Shown here piece after piece: positions 6,594 through 15,162 of a DNA stretch of 45,441 nt. The stretch comes from Phycisphaerae bacterium. Its GTDB lineage: Bacteria; Planctomycetota; Phycisphaerae; UBA1845. Every line of letters begins with the position of its first letter. The stretch's first letter is position 1. The stretch spans positions 1-45,441 of the forward strand of contig JAJDDX010000400.1 in the NCBI GenBank assembly GCA_029260055.1. The letters are read 5' to 3'. The position numbers and the translations under genes are program-made. The notes below the pieces were generated by a model, which worked only from the letters and a program-made list of their open reading frames with translations, had not been told where the DNA came from and ran no database searches.

Positions 6594-9335
6594 CTAGCCA
6601 AGGCCCAGGAACGCCGCGATCTGAGGCGCGAACTTCACCACCAGGCCCGCGAAGACAACGCTCACCATGCTCATCAGCTTGATGAGGATGTTGAGGCTCG
6701 GGCCCGAGGTATCCTTGAACGGATCGCCGACGGTATCACCGACGATGGTCGCCTTGTGTGTGTCGCTTCCCTTGCCACCGAAGTGGCCCTTCTCGACATA
6801 CTTCTTGGCGTTATCCCACGCACCACCGGCGTTCGCCATGAAGATCGCCACGGCGAAACCGCTGGTCAGACCACCGGCGAGCAACCCCATCACGCCAGGC
6901 ACGCCGAAAACCAGGCCGACGATGACCGGCACGGCAATCGCCAGGAGCGACGGTATGATCATCTCCCGCTGCGCACCGGCAGTCGAAATCGCCACGCAAC
7001 GTGCGTAGTCGGGCACCTTGGAGCCCTTGTGCTCGACCTGCTCACGCGGCCAGTTATCCGAGTTGGCGGCTTCCTCGGCGGACATGCCCTTCACGTCCAT
7101 GAGGTAGGCGCCGACCTTCTTGAACTGTTCACGGCACTCGAGCATCATCGCATAGGCCGCCCGGCCAACCGCCTGCATCGTCAGGGCGCAGAACAGGAAC
7201 GCCAAGAGCACCCCGGAGAACATGCCGCAGAGCACCATCGGGTTCATCAGCGTCACGTTGTAGAAGTCCATGAACTGCTGGAGCGATGCCTTCCGAGTCC
7301 GCACGAGTTGCAGCGCGTGCGACTTGCCGTCATAGGCGAACGTCGCCTTCTGTACGTACTCCGCTTCATGGAGCGCAGGCGTCAGGCCCGCGATCTTGAA
7401 ACCTGTTTCTCGCCCCACTGCGTCAAGCTTGGCATCCAAATCGGTCTGGGCCTTGCGAGACAGGAGCATGTAGGCATCGTAGTTCGCTTCGGCTGTGCCG
7501 GACTCGAACTTCTCCGCGAACTTGCCATAGCCCATGTAGTAAACGTCTCCCACACCGGCATCGGCGGTCTTCTCCGCTTCGCTGTCGACGACCATGACGT
7601 ACTCGGCAGCTTCACGGACCTGCCCGATGCGGACCTCCTCAACATAGGCTGCGAGAAGGGCCAGAGCGGTCAGGGCCGCTGAGCCAATGGCGAAGCCCTT
7701 ACCGGTCGCGGCCGTCGTGTTCCCGAGCGAGTCGAGGGCGTCGGTACGCTCACGAACCTCAGGCTTCTGACCGGTCATTTCGGCGTTGCCACCGGCGTTG
7801 TCGGCGATCGGGCCGTAGGCGTCGGTCGCCAGTGTGAAACCGAGCGTCGAGAGCATGCCAACGGCAGCAAGGCCCACGCCATAGAGGCCGAGCATGAAGT
7901 TGTCGGAGCCACCGGCAAACGTGAACGCGCCGAGGATAGCCGCGATAATGATCGCCAGGGACGCCCAGGTACTCTTCATCCCCTCCGCGACGCCGGCGAT
8001 GATGACGGTGGCGGCCCCGGTTTGCCCCTGCTCGGCGATCCGCTGAGTGGGCTTGAAATCGTAGCTTGTGTAGTACTCGGTCGACTTTCCGATGAGCCAT
8101 CCTGCAGCCAGCCCAACGAACACCGCGGAGGCGATGCCGAACCAACTGATCCCATCGATGTCGCCGAGCAGCAGCTTGCAAATGACGAAGGTCACCACAA
8201 CGATCACGAGGCTCGACACCACGAGCCCCTTGTTCAGGGCGCCCATGAGCTGAGCCATCGTGGCGCCTTCCTCGGTCTTGACGAGGTTGATGCCCGCCCA
8301 AATGCTGGCAATGATGCCGGCACCGGCGATCACCATCGGAACCGCCAGGAAACTGATCGCCTCGGCGCCGAGCGTAGCTGTGTGGCCCAACGCGTGCGCG
8401 GATGCGACGCCGAGGGCGGCGGTCGCAAGGATGGATCCGGCGTAGGACTCGTAGAGGTCGGCACCCATGCCGGCTACGTCGCCGACGTTGTCGCCGACGT
8501 TGTCCGCGATGGCGGCGGGGTTACGCGGGTCGTCCTCGGGGATTTCCGCTTCGACCTTACCGACAAGGTCCGCACCGACATCGGCGGCCTTGGTGTAGAT
8601 ACCGCCACCGACGCGAGCAAAGAGCGCCTGCGTGCTCGCACCCATGCCGAAGGTCAGCATGACGACCGTGATCTCGTGCAGTGGCATTTCCGAGAAGTAG
8701 TATAGACCGAAGAACCACAGCGTGATGTCGAACAGGGCCAGGCCGACGACGACCATGCCCATGACGGCACCGGCGCGGAACGCGACCCGCAGGCCGCGGT
8801 TGAGCCCCTCACGCGCGCCGGCCGTCGTACGGTGTGCTGCGATCGTCGCGGTGCGCATGCCGAAGTAGCCGCAAAGCCCGCTAAAGAAGCCGCCCGTCAG
8901 GAACGCCCACGGCACGAGCGGATGCTGTACATTCAGACCCCACGCGAGGTAGTTCAGGATGGCGCACAACGCCACGAACACCCAGAAGACGCGGGTATAC
9001 TGGCGACGAAGGTAGGCCATCGCGCCATCGCGGACGTACCCGGCAATCTTGATCATGTCGGGATCGCCTTCGTCGGAAGCGATGACCTCGTTGTAGTACT
9101 TCTTCGCCATGACGAGCGCCACCACCGCACAAATCGGGGCGATCCACCAGAGCCACGGGATACCCGGCCGCTCCGACCCCGCTATATTGGCTGCTTCATC
9201 CGCCGCCGCTGCAGGCGCCGCCGCTGCGGGGGCCGCCGCATCCTGGGCAAACGCCGGCTGCGCGCTGAGCAGCATAGCGCCGCCAACCGCAACCAAGCCC
9301 AACATCAACAGTACTCGCACGTGTTTCGCTTTCAC
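6594..9335 (-). CDS. hppA: Membrane-bound ion-pumping pyrophosphatase, K+-dependent type
   Basis: Hydrolyses PPi in the cytoplasm and pumps H+ and/or Na+ outward. GTG 9335 is chosen because AGGAG sits 8 bases upstream; the 913-residue product then begins with a signal-like segment (VRVLLMLGLVAVGGAMLLSA...AFA) and an Ala-rich linker. Family hallmarks are EDDPRNPAAIADNVGDNVGD near residue 270, GPIADNAGGNAEM, and DTVGDPFKDTSGPSLN near the C terminus. Ala in GNTTAATGKG marks the K+-dependent class. Glu in DLYESY sits where Na+-pumping members have it, so Na+ or Na+/H+ transport is plausible. About 120 extra soluble residues (roughly 570-690, DNA 7265-7625) lie between two membrane helices, where the loop is normally short. 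Divergent from apt. Confidence 0.93.
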   Translation of the reverse strand: MKAKHVRVLLMLGLVAVGGAMLLSAQPAFAQDAAAPAAAAPAAAADEAANIAGSERPGIPWLWWIAPICAVVALVMAKKYYNEVIASDEGDPDMIKIAGYVRDGAMAYLRRQYTRVFWVFVALCAILNYLAWGLNVQHPLVPWAFLTGGFFSGLCGYFGMRTATIAAHRTTAGAREGLNRGLRVAFRAGAVMGMVVVGLALFDITLWFFGLYYFSEMPLHEITVVMLTFGMGASTQALFARVGGGIYTKAADVGADLVGKVEAEIPEDDPRNPAAIADNVGDNVGDVAGMGADLYESYAGSILATAALGVASAHALGHTATLGAEAISFLAVPMVIAGAGIIASIWAGINLVKTEEGATMAQLMGALNKGLVVSSLVIVVVTFVICKLLLGDIDGISWFGIASAVFVGLAAGWLIGKSTEYYTSYDFKPTQRIAEQGQTGAATVIIAGVAEGMKSTWASLAIIIAAILGAFTFAGGSDNFMLGLYGVGLAAVGMLSTLGFTLATDAYGPIADNAGGNAEMTGQKPEVRERTDALDSLGNTTAATGKGFAIGSAALTALALLAAYVEEVRIGQVREAAEYVMVVDSEAEKTADAGVGDVYYMGYGKFAEKFESGTAEANYDAYMLLSRKAQTDLDAKLDAVGRETGFKIAGLTPALHEAEYVQKATFAYDGKSHALQLVRTRKASLQQFMDFYNVTLMNPMVLCGMFSGVLLAFLFCALTMQAVGRAAYAMMLECREQFKKVGAYLMDVKGMSAEEAANSDNWPREQVEHKGSKVPDYARCVAISTAGAQREMIIPSLLAIAVPVIVGLVFGVPGVMGLLAGGLTSGFAVAIFMANAGGAWDNAKKYVEKGHFGGKGSDTHKATIVGDTVGDPFKDTSGPSLNILIKLMSMVSVVFAGLVVKFAPQIAAFLGLG

Positions 9336-9678
9336 CGCTTGCTCTCCTATCACGCCCATGTCTGACGCTCGCGGAATTTTCATACGGGAGACGCCGAAAG
9401 GCGCAACCAACGATCCCCGCGCCGGAATCGTCGGCCTTCCGTAACTTATTACCATTTAAACACTTACATCAGCCCAACGGGAGCGCGGAATCAGCGCGCC
9501 ACGCTGAAGACGCGGGACTATAGCAAAACCGCGCACGTGTGCCAAACGTTTTTACGCAATCCGTGAAGCGGCACCGACATAAGGACGAAAACGCACGCCA
9601 CCGCGACACGGACCCGCAGGTCCGATACAATCTCCGGCTCGCGAACTAGCACCGTTTGACAAGGTCGAAGGAGCCGCC
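9336..9678. other. Divergent intergenic region, pyrophosphatase/apt
   Basis: 343 bases without a gene. An AT-rich patch at about 9440-9475, unusual in this GC-rich DNA, probably belongs to the pyrophosphatase promoter, though no clean -35/-10 pair was found there. A better candidate promoter for apt lies at 9603-9631. No repeat or riboswitch was recognised. Confidence 0.5.
9603..9631 (+). promoter_or_regulatory. Candidate sigma70-type promoter of apt
   Basis: GCGACA (9603-9608), a 17-base spacer, then TACAAT (9626-9631), matching consensus at 4/6 and 5/6. The expected start of transcription is about 40 bases before the apt ATG. Seen by eye only. Confidence 0.4.
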
Positions 9679-10281
9679 ATGACACCAGGAACGCCGCCAG
9701 CTATGGTCGCTCCGACCACCCAGGGAGCCGACATGGACCGGGACGCCAGAATCCATATCACCAAGCTGCGGGACCTGATCCGCGACGTGCCCGACTTCCC
9801 CAAGCCGGGCATCGTGTTCAAGGACATTACCCCGCTGCTCCTGCACCCGGCCGCCCTCTCCCTGGCCGTCGAGTACCTCTGTCAGCCCTTCCGGCACCTC
9901 AAGGTGGACGTCGTGGCTGGAGCGGAATCGCGTGGGTTCATCTTTGGCACGGCGGTGGCGCGGAACCTGTCAGCCGGGTTCGTGCCGATCCGCAAGCCGG
10001 GCAAGCTTCCGCACGTGACTAGGTCGGCCGAATACGAGTTGGAATACGGCACCGACAAGCTCGAAATCCACGAAGATGCCATCGGGCCGGGCACGCAGGT
10101 GCTCTTGGTGGACGACCTGCTGGCAACCGGCGGCACGATGGTGGCGTGTACCGAGCTGATCGAGGCGCTCGGAGGACAGATCGTCGGTACCGCGTTCTTA
10201 ATCGAGCTTGCGTTCCTGAACGGGCGCGACAAGCTTGAAAAGTACCCGATTCATTCGATCCTGACCTACGACGCAGAATAG
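9679..10281 (+). CDS. apt: Adenine phosphoribosyltransferase
   Basis: Converts adenine and PRPP to AMP and PPi in purine salvage (cytoplasmic). The 200-residue product has the family N-terminal signature (IRDVPDFPKPGIVFKDITPL), the strand GAESRGFIFGTAVA, the IRKPGKLP loop, and the PRPP-binding motif VLLVDDLLATGGTM with Asp 145 and 146. The start at 9679 has AAGGAG (9668-9673) 5 bases upstream and gives an N-terminal extension of about 18 residues; a second ATG at 9733 would give a length nearer the usual 170-180. The divergent neighbour is a pyrophosphatase, which would consume PPi, the by-product of this reaction; whether the pairing is functional is inference. Confidence 0.93.
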   Translation: MTPGTPPAMVAPTTQGADMDRDARIHITKLRDLIRDVPDFPKPGIVFKDITPLLLHPAALSLAVEYLCQPFRHLKVDVVAGAESRGFIFGTAVARNLSAGFVPIRKPGKLPHVTRSAEYELEYGTDKLEIHEDAIGPGTQVLLVDDLLATGGTMVACTELIEALGGQIVGTAFLIELAFLNGRDKLEKYPIHSILTYDAE

Positions 10282-10433
10282 CGACCCCGGCCGGTTCGCG
10301 GTCTTTCCGGTAAAATCGCCGGTCAATTCGGGCGTGCGACCTGCACGAACCGCCTGCGCCGAGCCGACAATGAATCCATTGGAACAGGCTGCACAGAGAA
10401 CGGGCTCCAGTAGCTAATCGAGGTTCTGCGCAA

Positions 10434-11852
10434 TTGAAGAGCCGGCGAGCGATCAATCTTATCGTCGTTCTCGCCGCCGTCGCCGCGGCGGTCTGGCTCT
10501 CGGTGTCCGAGCCGTTCATCCGCCCGGAAGGGCTTCCGCCCGAAATCCCCGCTAATGCTCCACAGCGATGCGTCGGGATCTTCCTCGTCTGCATGTCGCT
10601 CTGGCTGACGAACCTGATACCGCTGGCGGCCACCGGCTTGATCGCGATCGCCCTGCTGCCGCTGCTCGGTGTGCTGTCGCAGGATCGGGCGTTCAGCCTG
10701 TTCGGCAATCGCGCCGTCTTCTTCATGCTCGGCGTGTTCCTGCTGGCGGCTGCGATGATCTCAACGGGCCTGTCGAAACGCGTGACGCTGATGGCGCTCC
10801 AGCGATTCGACAAGAGCCCGACGCGATTGGTCGTCGGCGTGACGGTCTCGGCTGCGTTCCTGGCACTCTGGATGCCGGAACACGCGGTGGCTGCGATGAT
10901 CTACCCGATCGTGGTCGAGATCGTGGAGGCACTGAAGCTCAAACAAGGCAGCAACTATGCCAAGAAGCTATTCCTCGGGCTCGCCTGGGGTTCGATCATC
11001 GGCGGCGTCGGCACCTTCCTCGGCGGCGCGCGGGCACCGCTGGCGCTGAGCCTGCTTCACGAGGCACACCCCGAAACGCGCATCGGCTTCCTCGACTGGA
11101 TGATCGCGGCCGCCCCGATCGTGATCATCATGACCGGCTTTGCGGTGTGGATGCTGTGCGTGCGCGTGCCGAACGATATCACGGACATCAAAGCCGCTAC
11201 ACGCATGCTCGACCAGCGTGTGCGTCGGCTCGGTCCGATGAGTTCGCGCGAGCGTCGACTGGCCGTCTTGGGCGTCGCCACGATCGTGACGTGGATCATC
11301 GCGGGTCACGATCTCGGGCTTGCGGTGATCGCGATTCTGGCGGCCTGCGGGCTCTTCGTGCTACGAATCGTCGATTGGAAGGCGGTGCAGGACTACGTCA
11401 ACTGGGGCGTGCTGATCATGTACGGCGGTGCGGTGGCTCTGGGCGGCGCGCTCAGCGAGACGCACGCGATCGACTGGATGGCGAAGCAGGTCATCAACCC
11501 GGGCACGCCGGTTATGTTGATCGCCGTGCTGATGGCGGCCGTGTCGATCGTGCTGACGGAGGGCATCAGCAACGCGGCTGCGGTGGCGATTCTGCTGCCG
11601 ATCGGTTATTCCTTGGGTGATTCGACCGGTGCTGGACCGGTTCTGATTACACTGGCCGTGACGATCCCAGCCGGGCTCGCCTTCCTGCTGCCGATCAGCT
11701 CGCCGCCGAACGCGATCAGCTTCTCGGCGGGGCACTACAGCGTTCGCGAGGTGGTGCGTCTGGGCTGGCCGATGACGCTGACGGCTTTTGCGGTCGTGGT
11801 CGCGGTCATGTTCCTCTGGTGGGGTGCGGTGCTGAACATCAACGGCGGATAG
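10434..11852 (+). CDS. SLC13/DASS-family permease with altered signature motifs
   Basis: A 472-residue polytopic transporter from a TTG start, with 11 or more hydrophobic segments. Overall sequence and paired re-entrant hairpins match the divalent anion:Na+ symporter family, which imports sulfate or di-/tricarboxylates with Na+. In characterised members each hairpin carries Ser-Asn-Thr. Here the first reads M-P-E-H-A-V (147-152) and the second S-N-A (379-381), so ion or substrate coordination may differ. The end SSPPNAISFSAGHYS is family-like. An APS-kinase-like gene begins 14 bases downstream, which favours sulfate or a sulfur oxyanion as substrate by gene context. No clear Shine-Dalgarno; an upstream GAGG is about 11 bases away. 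Confidence 0.8.
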   Translation: MKSRRAINLIVVLAAVAAAVWLSVSEPFIRPEGLPPEIPANAPQRCVGIFLVCMSLWLTNLIPLAATGLIAIALLPLLGVLSQDRAFSLFGNRAVFFMLGVFLLAAAMISTGLSKRVTLMALQRFDKSPTRLVVGVTVSAAFLALWMPEHAVAAMIYPIVVEIVEALKLKQGSNYAKKLFLGLAWGSIIGGVGTFLGGARAPLALSLLHEAHPETRIGFLDWMIAAAPIVIIMTGFAVWMLCVRVPNDITDIKAATRMLDQRVRRLGPMSSRERRLAVLGVATIVTWIIAGHDLGLAVIAILAACGLFVLRIVDWKAVQDYVNWGVLIMYGGAVALGGALSETHAIDWMAKQVINPGTPVMLIAVLMAAVSIVLTEGISNAAAVAILLPIGYSLGDSTGAGPVLITLAVTIPAGLAFLLPISSPPNAISFSAGHYSVREVVRLGWPMTLTAFAVVVAVMFLWWGAVLNINGG

Positions 11853-11866
11853 AGGCTGTAAGCGAA

Positions 11867-12469
11867 GTGAGCGACGCGTTCACAATCTGGTTCACGGGCC
11901 TGTCGGGCTCCGGCAAGTCGACCATCGGCCTGGCTGTCGGCGAGGCTTTGCGTTCGCGCGGGCTGACGGTCGAGGTGCTCGACTCGGGCCGCATCCGGCA
12001 GCAGCTCAACCGCACGCTGGGCTTCACCCGCGAGGAAGTCGAGACCAACCTCGTGCGTCTCGGGTACGAGTGCAGTTTACTGAACCGCAACGGCGTGACG
12101 GCCATCGTGACGGCTGTCTCGCCCTACCGCGATGTGCGGGATCGTCTTCGTGAGCAGATCGGCGAGTTCGTCGAGGTTCATTGCCGTTGCCCGATGGAAG
12201 TGCTCGAGGAGCGCGGCGTCGGCGAGTTGTTCGAAAAGGCGCGGCGCGGCGAGATCAAGCACGTAGCCGGCATCGACGCGCCTTATGAAGAGCCGCTCAA
12301 CGCGGAGGTCGTACTCGACACGGACAGAGCCACCGCGGAGCAATCGGTGGGCAAGGTGCTGGCGGCCCTGTCGCAACTCGGGCGGATTGAAGGCATCGAG
12401 CAGGCCGGCTACACACCACGCGAAGAAGAGATGATCCGCAATCGCCTCAAGGATCTCGGGTACCTGTAG
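11867..12469 (+). CDS. Adenylyl-sulfate kinase-like protein (CysC family)
   Basis: About 200 residues from GTG 11867, with AGAGG 11 bases upstream. CysC phosphorylates adenosine 5'-phosphosulfate to PAPS using ATP, in the cytoplasm. Seen here: the P-loop GLSGSGKST (11-19), NRTLGFTREE, and the lid-region GIDAPYEEP. Two departures stand out. The usual L-D-G-D-x-x-R, whose second Asp helps position APS, reads L-D-S-G-R-I-R (38-44), and the usual R-D-P-K-G-L-Y segment reads ERGVGELFEKA. APS kinase remains the best match, but activity on another nucleotide cannot be excluded. Its position just after an SLC13-type permease supports a sulfate uptake and activation unit. No ATP sulfurylase or PAPS reductase is in view. 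Confidence 0.75.
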   Translation: MSDAFTIWFTGLSGSGKSTIGLAVGEALRSRGLTVEVLDSGRIRQQLNRTLGFTREEVETNLVRLGYECSLLNRNGVTAIVTAVSPYRDVRDRLREQIGEFVEVHCRCPMEVLEERGVGELFEKARRGEIKHVAGIDAPYEEPLNAEVVLDTDRATAEQSVGKVLAALSQLGRIEGIEQAGYTPREEEMIRNRLKDLGYL

Positions 12470-12572
12470 GCCGCCGCTTCGCTTCGCCCAGACCACACAT
12501 CACGGCCTCAAAGACAGGCAAGGACCCGACCCTGATCGCACGGAGCGGCGTACACCAGAAGGCGACCGGTTC

Positions 12573-12601
12573 TTGAGCCGGGAGGCGTTGCGAGGTAAAA
12601 G
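12573..12601 (+). promoter_or_regulatory. Candidate promoter of tRNA-Lys
   Basis: TTGAGC (12573-12578), a 17-base spacer and TAAAAG (12596-12601). This would start a transcript about 70 bases before the tRNA. Only moderate consensus matches. Confidence 0.3.
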
Positions 12602-12677
12602 GACGCAGCCGCAGCAGGGGCCGGCGACTACTCGCGATCGCGAACGAGCCTGTAAGCCGCTATCCTGCAAGGACTTA

Positions 12678-12749
12678 GGGGGTGTAGCTCAGTGGCAGAG
12701 CACCGGCCTTTTAAGCCGTAGGTCCTGGGTTCGAATCCCAGCACCCTCA
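12678..12749 (+). tRNA. tRNA-Lys (anticodon TTT)
   Basis: The acceptor GGGGGTG (12678-12684) pairs with CACCCTC (12742-12748), with one G-U, and the discriminator is A. The D stem is GCTC/GAGC. The anticodon arm CCGGC-CTTTTAA-GCCGT gives anticodon TTT; its outermost pair is a C/U mismatch. The T-arm CTGGG-TTCGAAT-CCCAG is canonical. CCA is not encoded. Confidence 0.94.
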
Positions 12750-12978
12750 GTTTATCGACGCTCATCAGCGCCCGCGTCTTCGGCGTCACAACCGCTTGTT
12801 CTGCAGGGTCTCAGTGCCTCGCAATCGCCCTCGTCCCTTCGGACGCCGGCGCGCCCATGGTTCTGCGCATGGCAACCCAACGTCCCGGTGGCCCGCTGTC
12901 GGTCGCCGGTTTCGCTCACCACGGCCCGCGCGAGACCGTCACACCATTCGTGACCGCCATGCGTGGCTCAAAGCAAAG

Positions 12979-13009
12979 AAGGGCGGGCCGAGACGTTCGA
13001 CCCGCCCTT
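12979..13009 (-). terminator. Intrinsic terminator of the IPTL-CTERM gene
   Basis: A perfect 9-bp stem AAGGGCGGG/CCCGCCCTT with a 13-base loop lies 24 bases past the stop codon. On the minus strand it is followed by the T-rich stretch CTTTGCTTT. Confidence 0.75.
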
Positions 13010-13032
13010 GGCCTGCTGCTTCTAGGAGATGC

Positions 13033-15162
13033 CTACGCCTGCCGCAGACGTTTGAACGTCAGCGTCGCCGCACCGAGTATCAGCGTCGCCATGATGAACA
13101 TGCCCCACTCCGAGACGGTGGGGATGGGCTGCGACGAGGCTTCCACCGACAGGTCGATCGCAACCGGGTCGGGAGGCCAACTGACGATGTCGGGGCAGCC
13201 GTACCTGCTGACCAAAACCCAGTAACTCGTGCCGCCTGCCATGGAATACTTCGCGTCCCCCGAGTCTGAACAGTGGATCTCGGTCAGGTTATCGCAGTCG
13301 GCACCGGTGAAGATCGCCGTCACCGTGTGATCGCCTGCTACCTGTATCCTCACGAAGCCGTCGGCGGCAGGCTGGTAATGCCACCACGTGCCGTTGAGGC
13401 TACTCGTGCAGGCTGGATCGTTGCACGCGGTGTTCACGTCGCTCGTTGCCAGGCGATACCAGAGCTCTTCCTGAGCGTAGGGCAGCGATCCGATCTCACG
13501 GGCCTGCTCACATAGGTCGTTCGCCGGCGGTTCGCAGGCGTCATCGGCCCCGTTCGGCGTCGTGTGTCCGTTTCCACCCGCTCCATCGCCCAAGCAGTGA
13601 CTTACCGGCTGCACGCCGCCCGGGCCAATACAACAGACGGGATCGGCGTCTGTACAGCCCCCTCCTCCGTCGCAACATGCTTGCGTGTAGCCAAAGCACC
13701 ACGTCCCATCCCCGCTATACACGCCTCCACCGCCCGTGCAAGCGGCCTCGGTGGTCTCGGTGCAAGCGCCACCGTTGCAGCAAGCCCCATACACGCCCCG
13801 GCTATATATCACCAGAGCGTAGTCGTCATCGGTCCCATTCGAACTTCGTCCCGTGACGTATAAGGCGGAGTGGTTTGCCGCGCCGGCAAGGGCTCGATCA
13901 TGATTGCCGTTGTCATATCTCGGATCGAGGAGATTGCCCGTACTCGTGTCATACTGCACGGTGGCATAATCGAAGTTCGTCCCGTTCTCGCTCTCGCCCA
14001 TCACGAAGACGGAGTTCCCCGAGCCGGTGACGACCCATGCGCTATCGTCGCCCCCGGCGTGGTCGTATCGCCTGGCCGTGCCTCCCCAGCCTTTGTTCCC
14101 GTCGCAGTTCCACCTGAGGGTTGCGTAGTCCCAGTCGGGCAGGACGCCATCTCGCTGACTCTGCCCGGTCACGTAGGCGGCGTTGGGCGTTCCATAGATG
14201 TCGCGCGCCTTGTCATCCCGGTTGGCATTTGAGTTGTTGTAATCGTCCCACCATAGAGGGTTGCCCAGGATTCCGCCGGTCGCCCGCGAGTAGGCAACGA
14301 CACAGTAATCCGCCCCATCGGCGAAGTCGCCAAACCGTCCACCGCATTCCCCTGTGACGAGGACTAGATCTCCACACGCTAATGCAATCGCCCGACCGAA
14401 GTCAAACGGATCGGTTAGGTTTGGGCTATCCCATCTTTGTGCCCAGATAGTGGTCCCGAGATCGCACGCGTACTTGATTGTGTAGAAATCCAATCCCGTC
14501 CCGGGCAAGTAGCTAGCGCCCGCCACGTAGACGCCGGTGCTATCGACGACGACATCCCAGGCGTAGTCGTTACCATCTATTACGCCGGAAGGCTCGAACT
14601 GCTGCTCGGCAAGAAACGCGCCATCGTCGGGGTCGAACTTGACAACAAGCCAATCGTAGTCCGTTGCTCCGGAGCCCGTGTACCCGACTACATAGACACC
14701 ATCACAGCCACGGGCAATCGCGACCGGATAGTCATCTCCACCGTGAGCGTAGCTACCCGTCCATTCCAGGTTGCCGTCCGCGAGACGGTACTTCCTGACG
14801 GCAAAGTCCTTCCCTGAGTCGCTGACCATCGCGCGGACGTAGAGGCCGTCCGCGTCCAGCGCGATGCCCGTGTGGACATCGTACGCTGCCGTGGTCACAT
14901 AGTCAGCATCGTCCCAGGTCATGGGCCCCCAGCGCAGGAGGCAATCCTGATCGTAGCTGACCGTCACAACACTGCAGGCCTCGCCGTCACATTTGTTTCC
15001 CGTGACGTAGGCATTCCCGGCGTCATCCACGACGACGGCATAGCCGGCCTCGTCTGCACCATCGCTAAACCGGGCAACGCAGTGCTGAGTCATGTCTGCC
15101 ATCGCGCTCGGAACGTAGCATAGACAACCCACGGCAATCACCAGTCTTCTCGCTGCTCGCAT
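13033..15162 (-). CDS. Secreted beta-propeller protein with IPTL-CTERM sorting signal
   Basis: A 709-residue exported protein. ATG 15162 has AAGGAGG with a 6-base spacer; an ATG two codons upstream is too close to it. A signal peptide (RRLVIAVGCLCYVPSAMA) comes first. Residues to about 470 hold repeated propeller-type units of roughly 60 residues (AVVVDDAGNAYVTG, IALDADGLYVRA, AIARGCDGVYVVG, VVVDSTGVYVAG), like SBBP-type repeats. A Cys-rich segment (CCNGGACTETTEAAC, CCDGGGGCTDADPVCC) and a pre-peptidase-like domain follow. The last 30 residues begin IPTVSEWG, then have a hydrophobic helix and KRLRQA, which is the IPTL-CTERM signal, thought to be processed by an exosortase-type system. No exosortase is in this window. 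Likely outer surface; role unknown. Confidence 0.85.
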   Translation of the reverse strand: MRAARRLVIAVGCLCYVPSAMADMTQHCVARFSDGADEAGYAVVVDDAGNAYVTGNKCDGEACSVVTVSYDQDCLLRWGPMTWDDADYVTTAAYDVHTGIALDADGLYVRAMVSDSGKDFAVRKYRLADGNLEWTGSYAHGGDDYPVAIARGCDGVYVVGYTGSGATDYDWLVVKFDPDDGAFLAEQQFEPSGVIDGNDYAWDVVVDSTGVYVAGASYLPGTGLDFYTIKYACDLGTTIWAQRWDSPNLTDPFDFGRAIALACGDLVLVTGECGGRFGDFADGADYCVVAYSRATGGILGNPLWWDDYNNSNANRDDKARDIYGTPNAAYVTGQSQRDGVLPDWDYATLRWNCDGNKGWGGTARRYDHAGGDDSAWVVTGSGNSVFVMGESENGTNFDYATVQYDTSTGNLLDPRYDNGNHDRALAGAANHSALYVTGRSSNGTDDDYALVIYSRGVYGACCNGGACTETTEAACTGGGGVYSGDGTWCFGYTQACCDGGGGCTDADPVCCIGPGGVQPVSHCLGDGAGGNGHTTPNGADDACEPPANDLCEQAREIGSLPYAQEELWYRLATSDVNTACNDPACTSSLNGTWWHYQPAADGFVRIQVAGDHTVTAIFTGADCDNLTEIHCSDSGDAKYSMAGGTSYWVLVSRYGCPDIVSWPPDPVAIDLSVEASSQPIPTVSEWGMFIMATLILGAATLTFKRLRQA

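Noticed and set aside
12573-12953. Open frame containing GGVAQWQSTGLLSRRSWVRIPA
   Set aside because: It is a translation of tRNA-Lys and flanks, another common annotation artefact.
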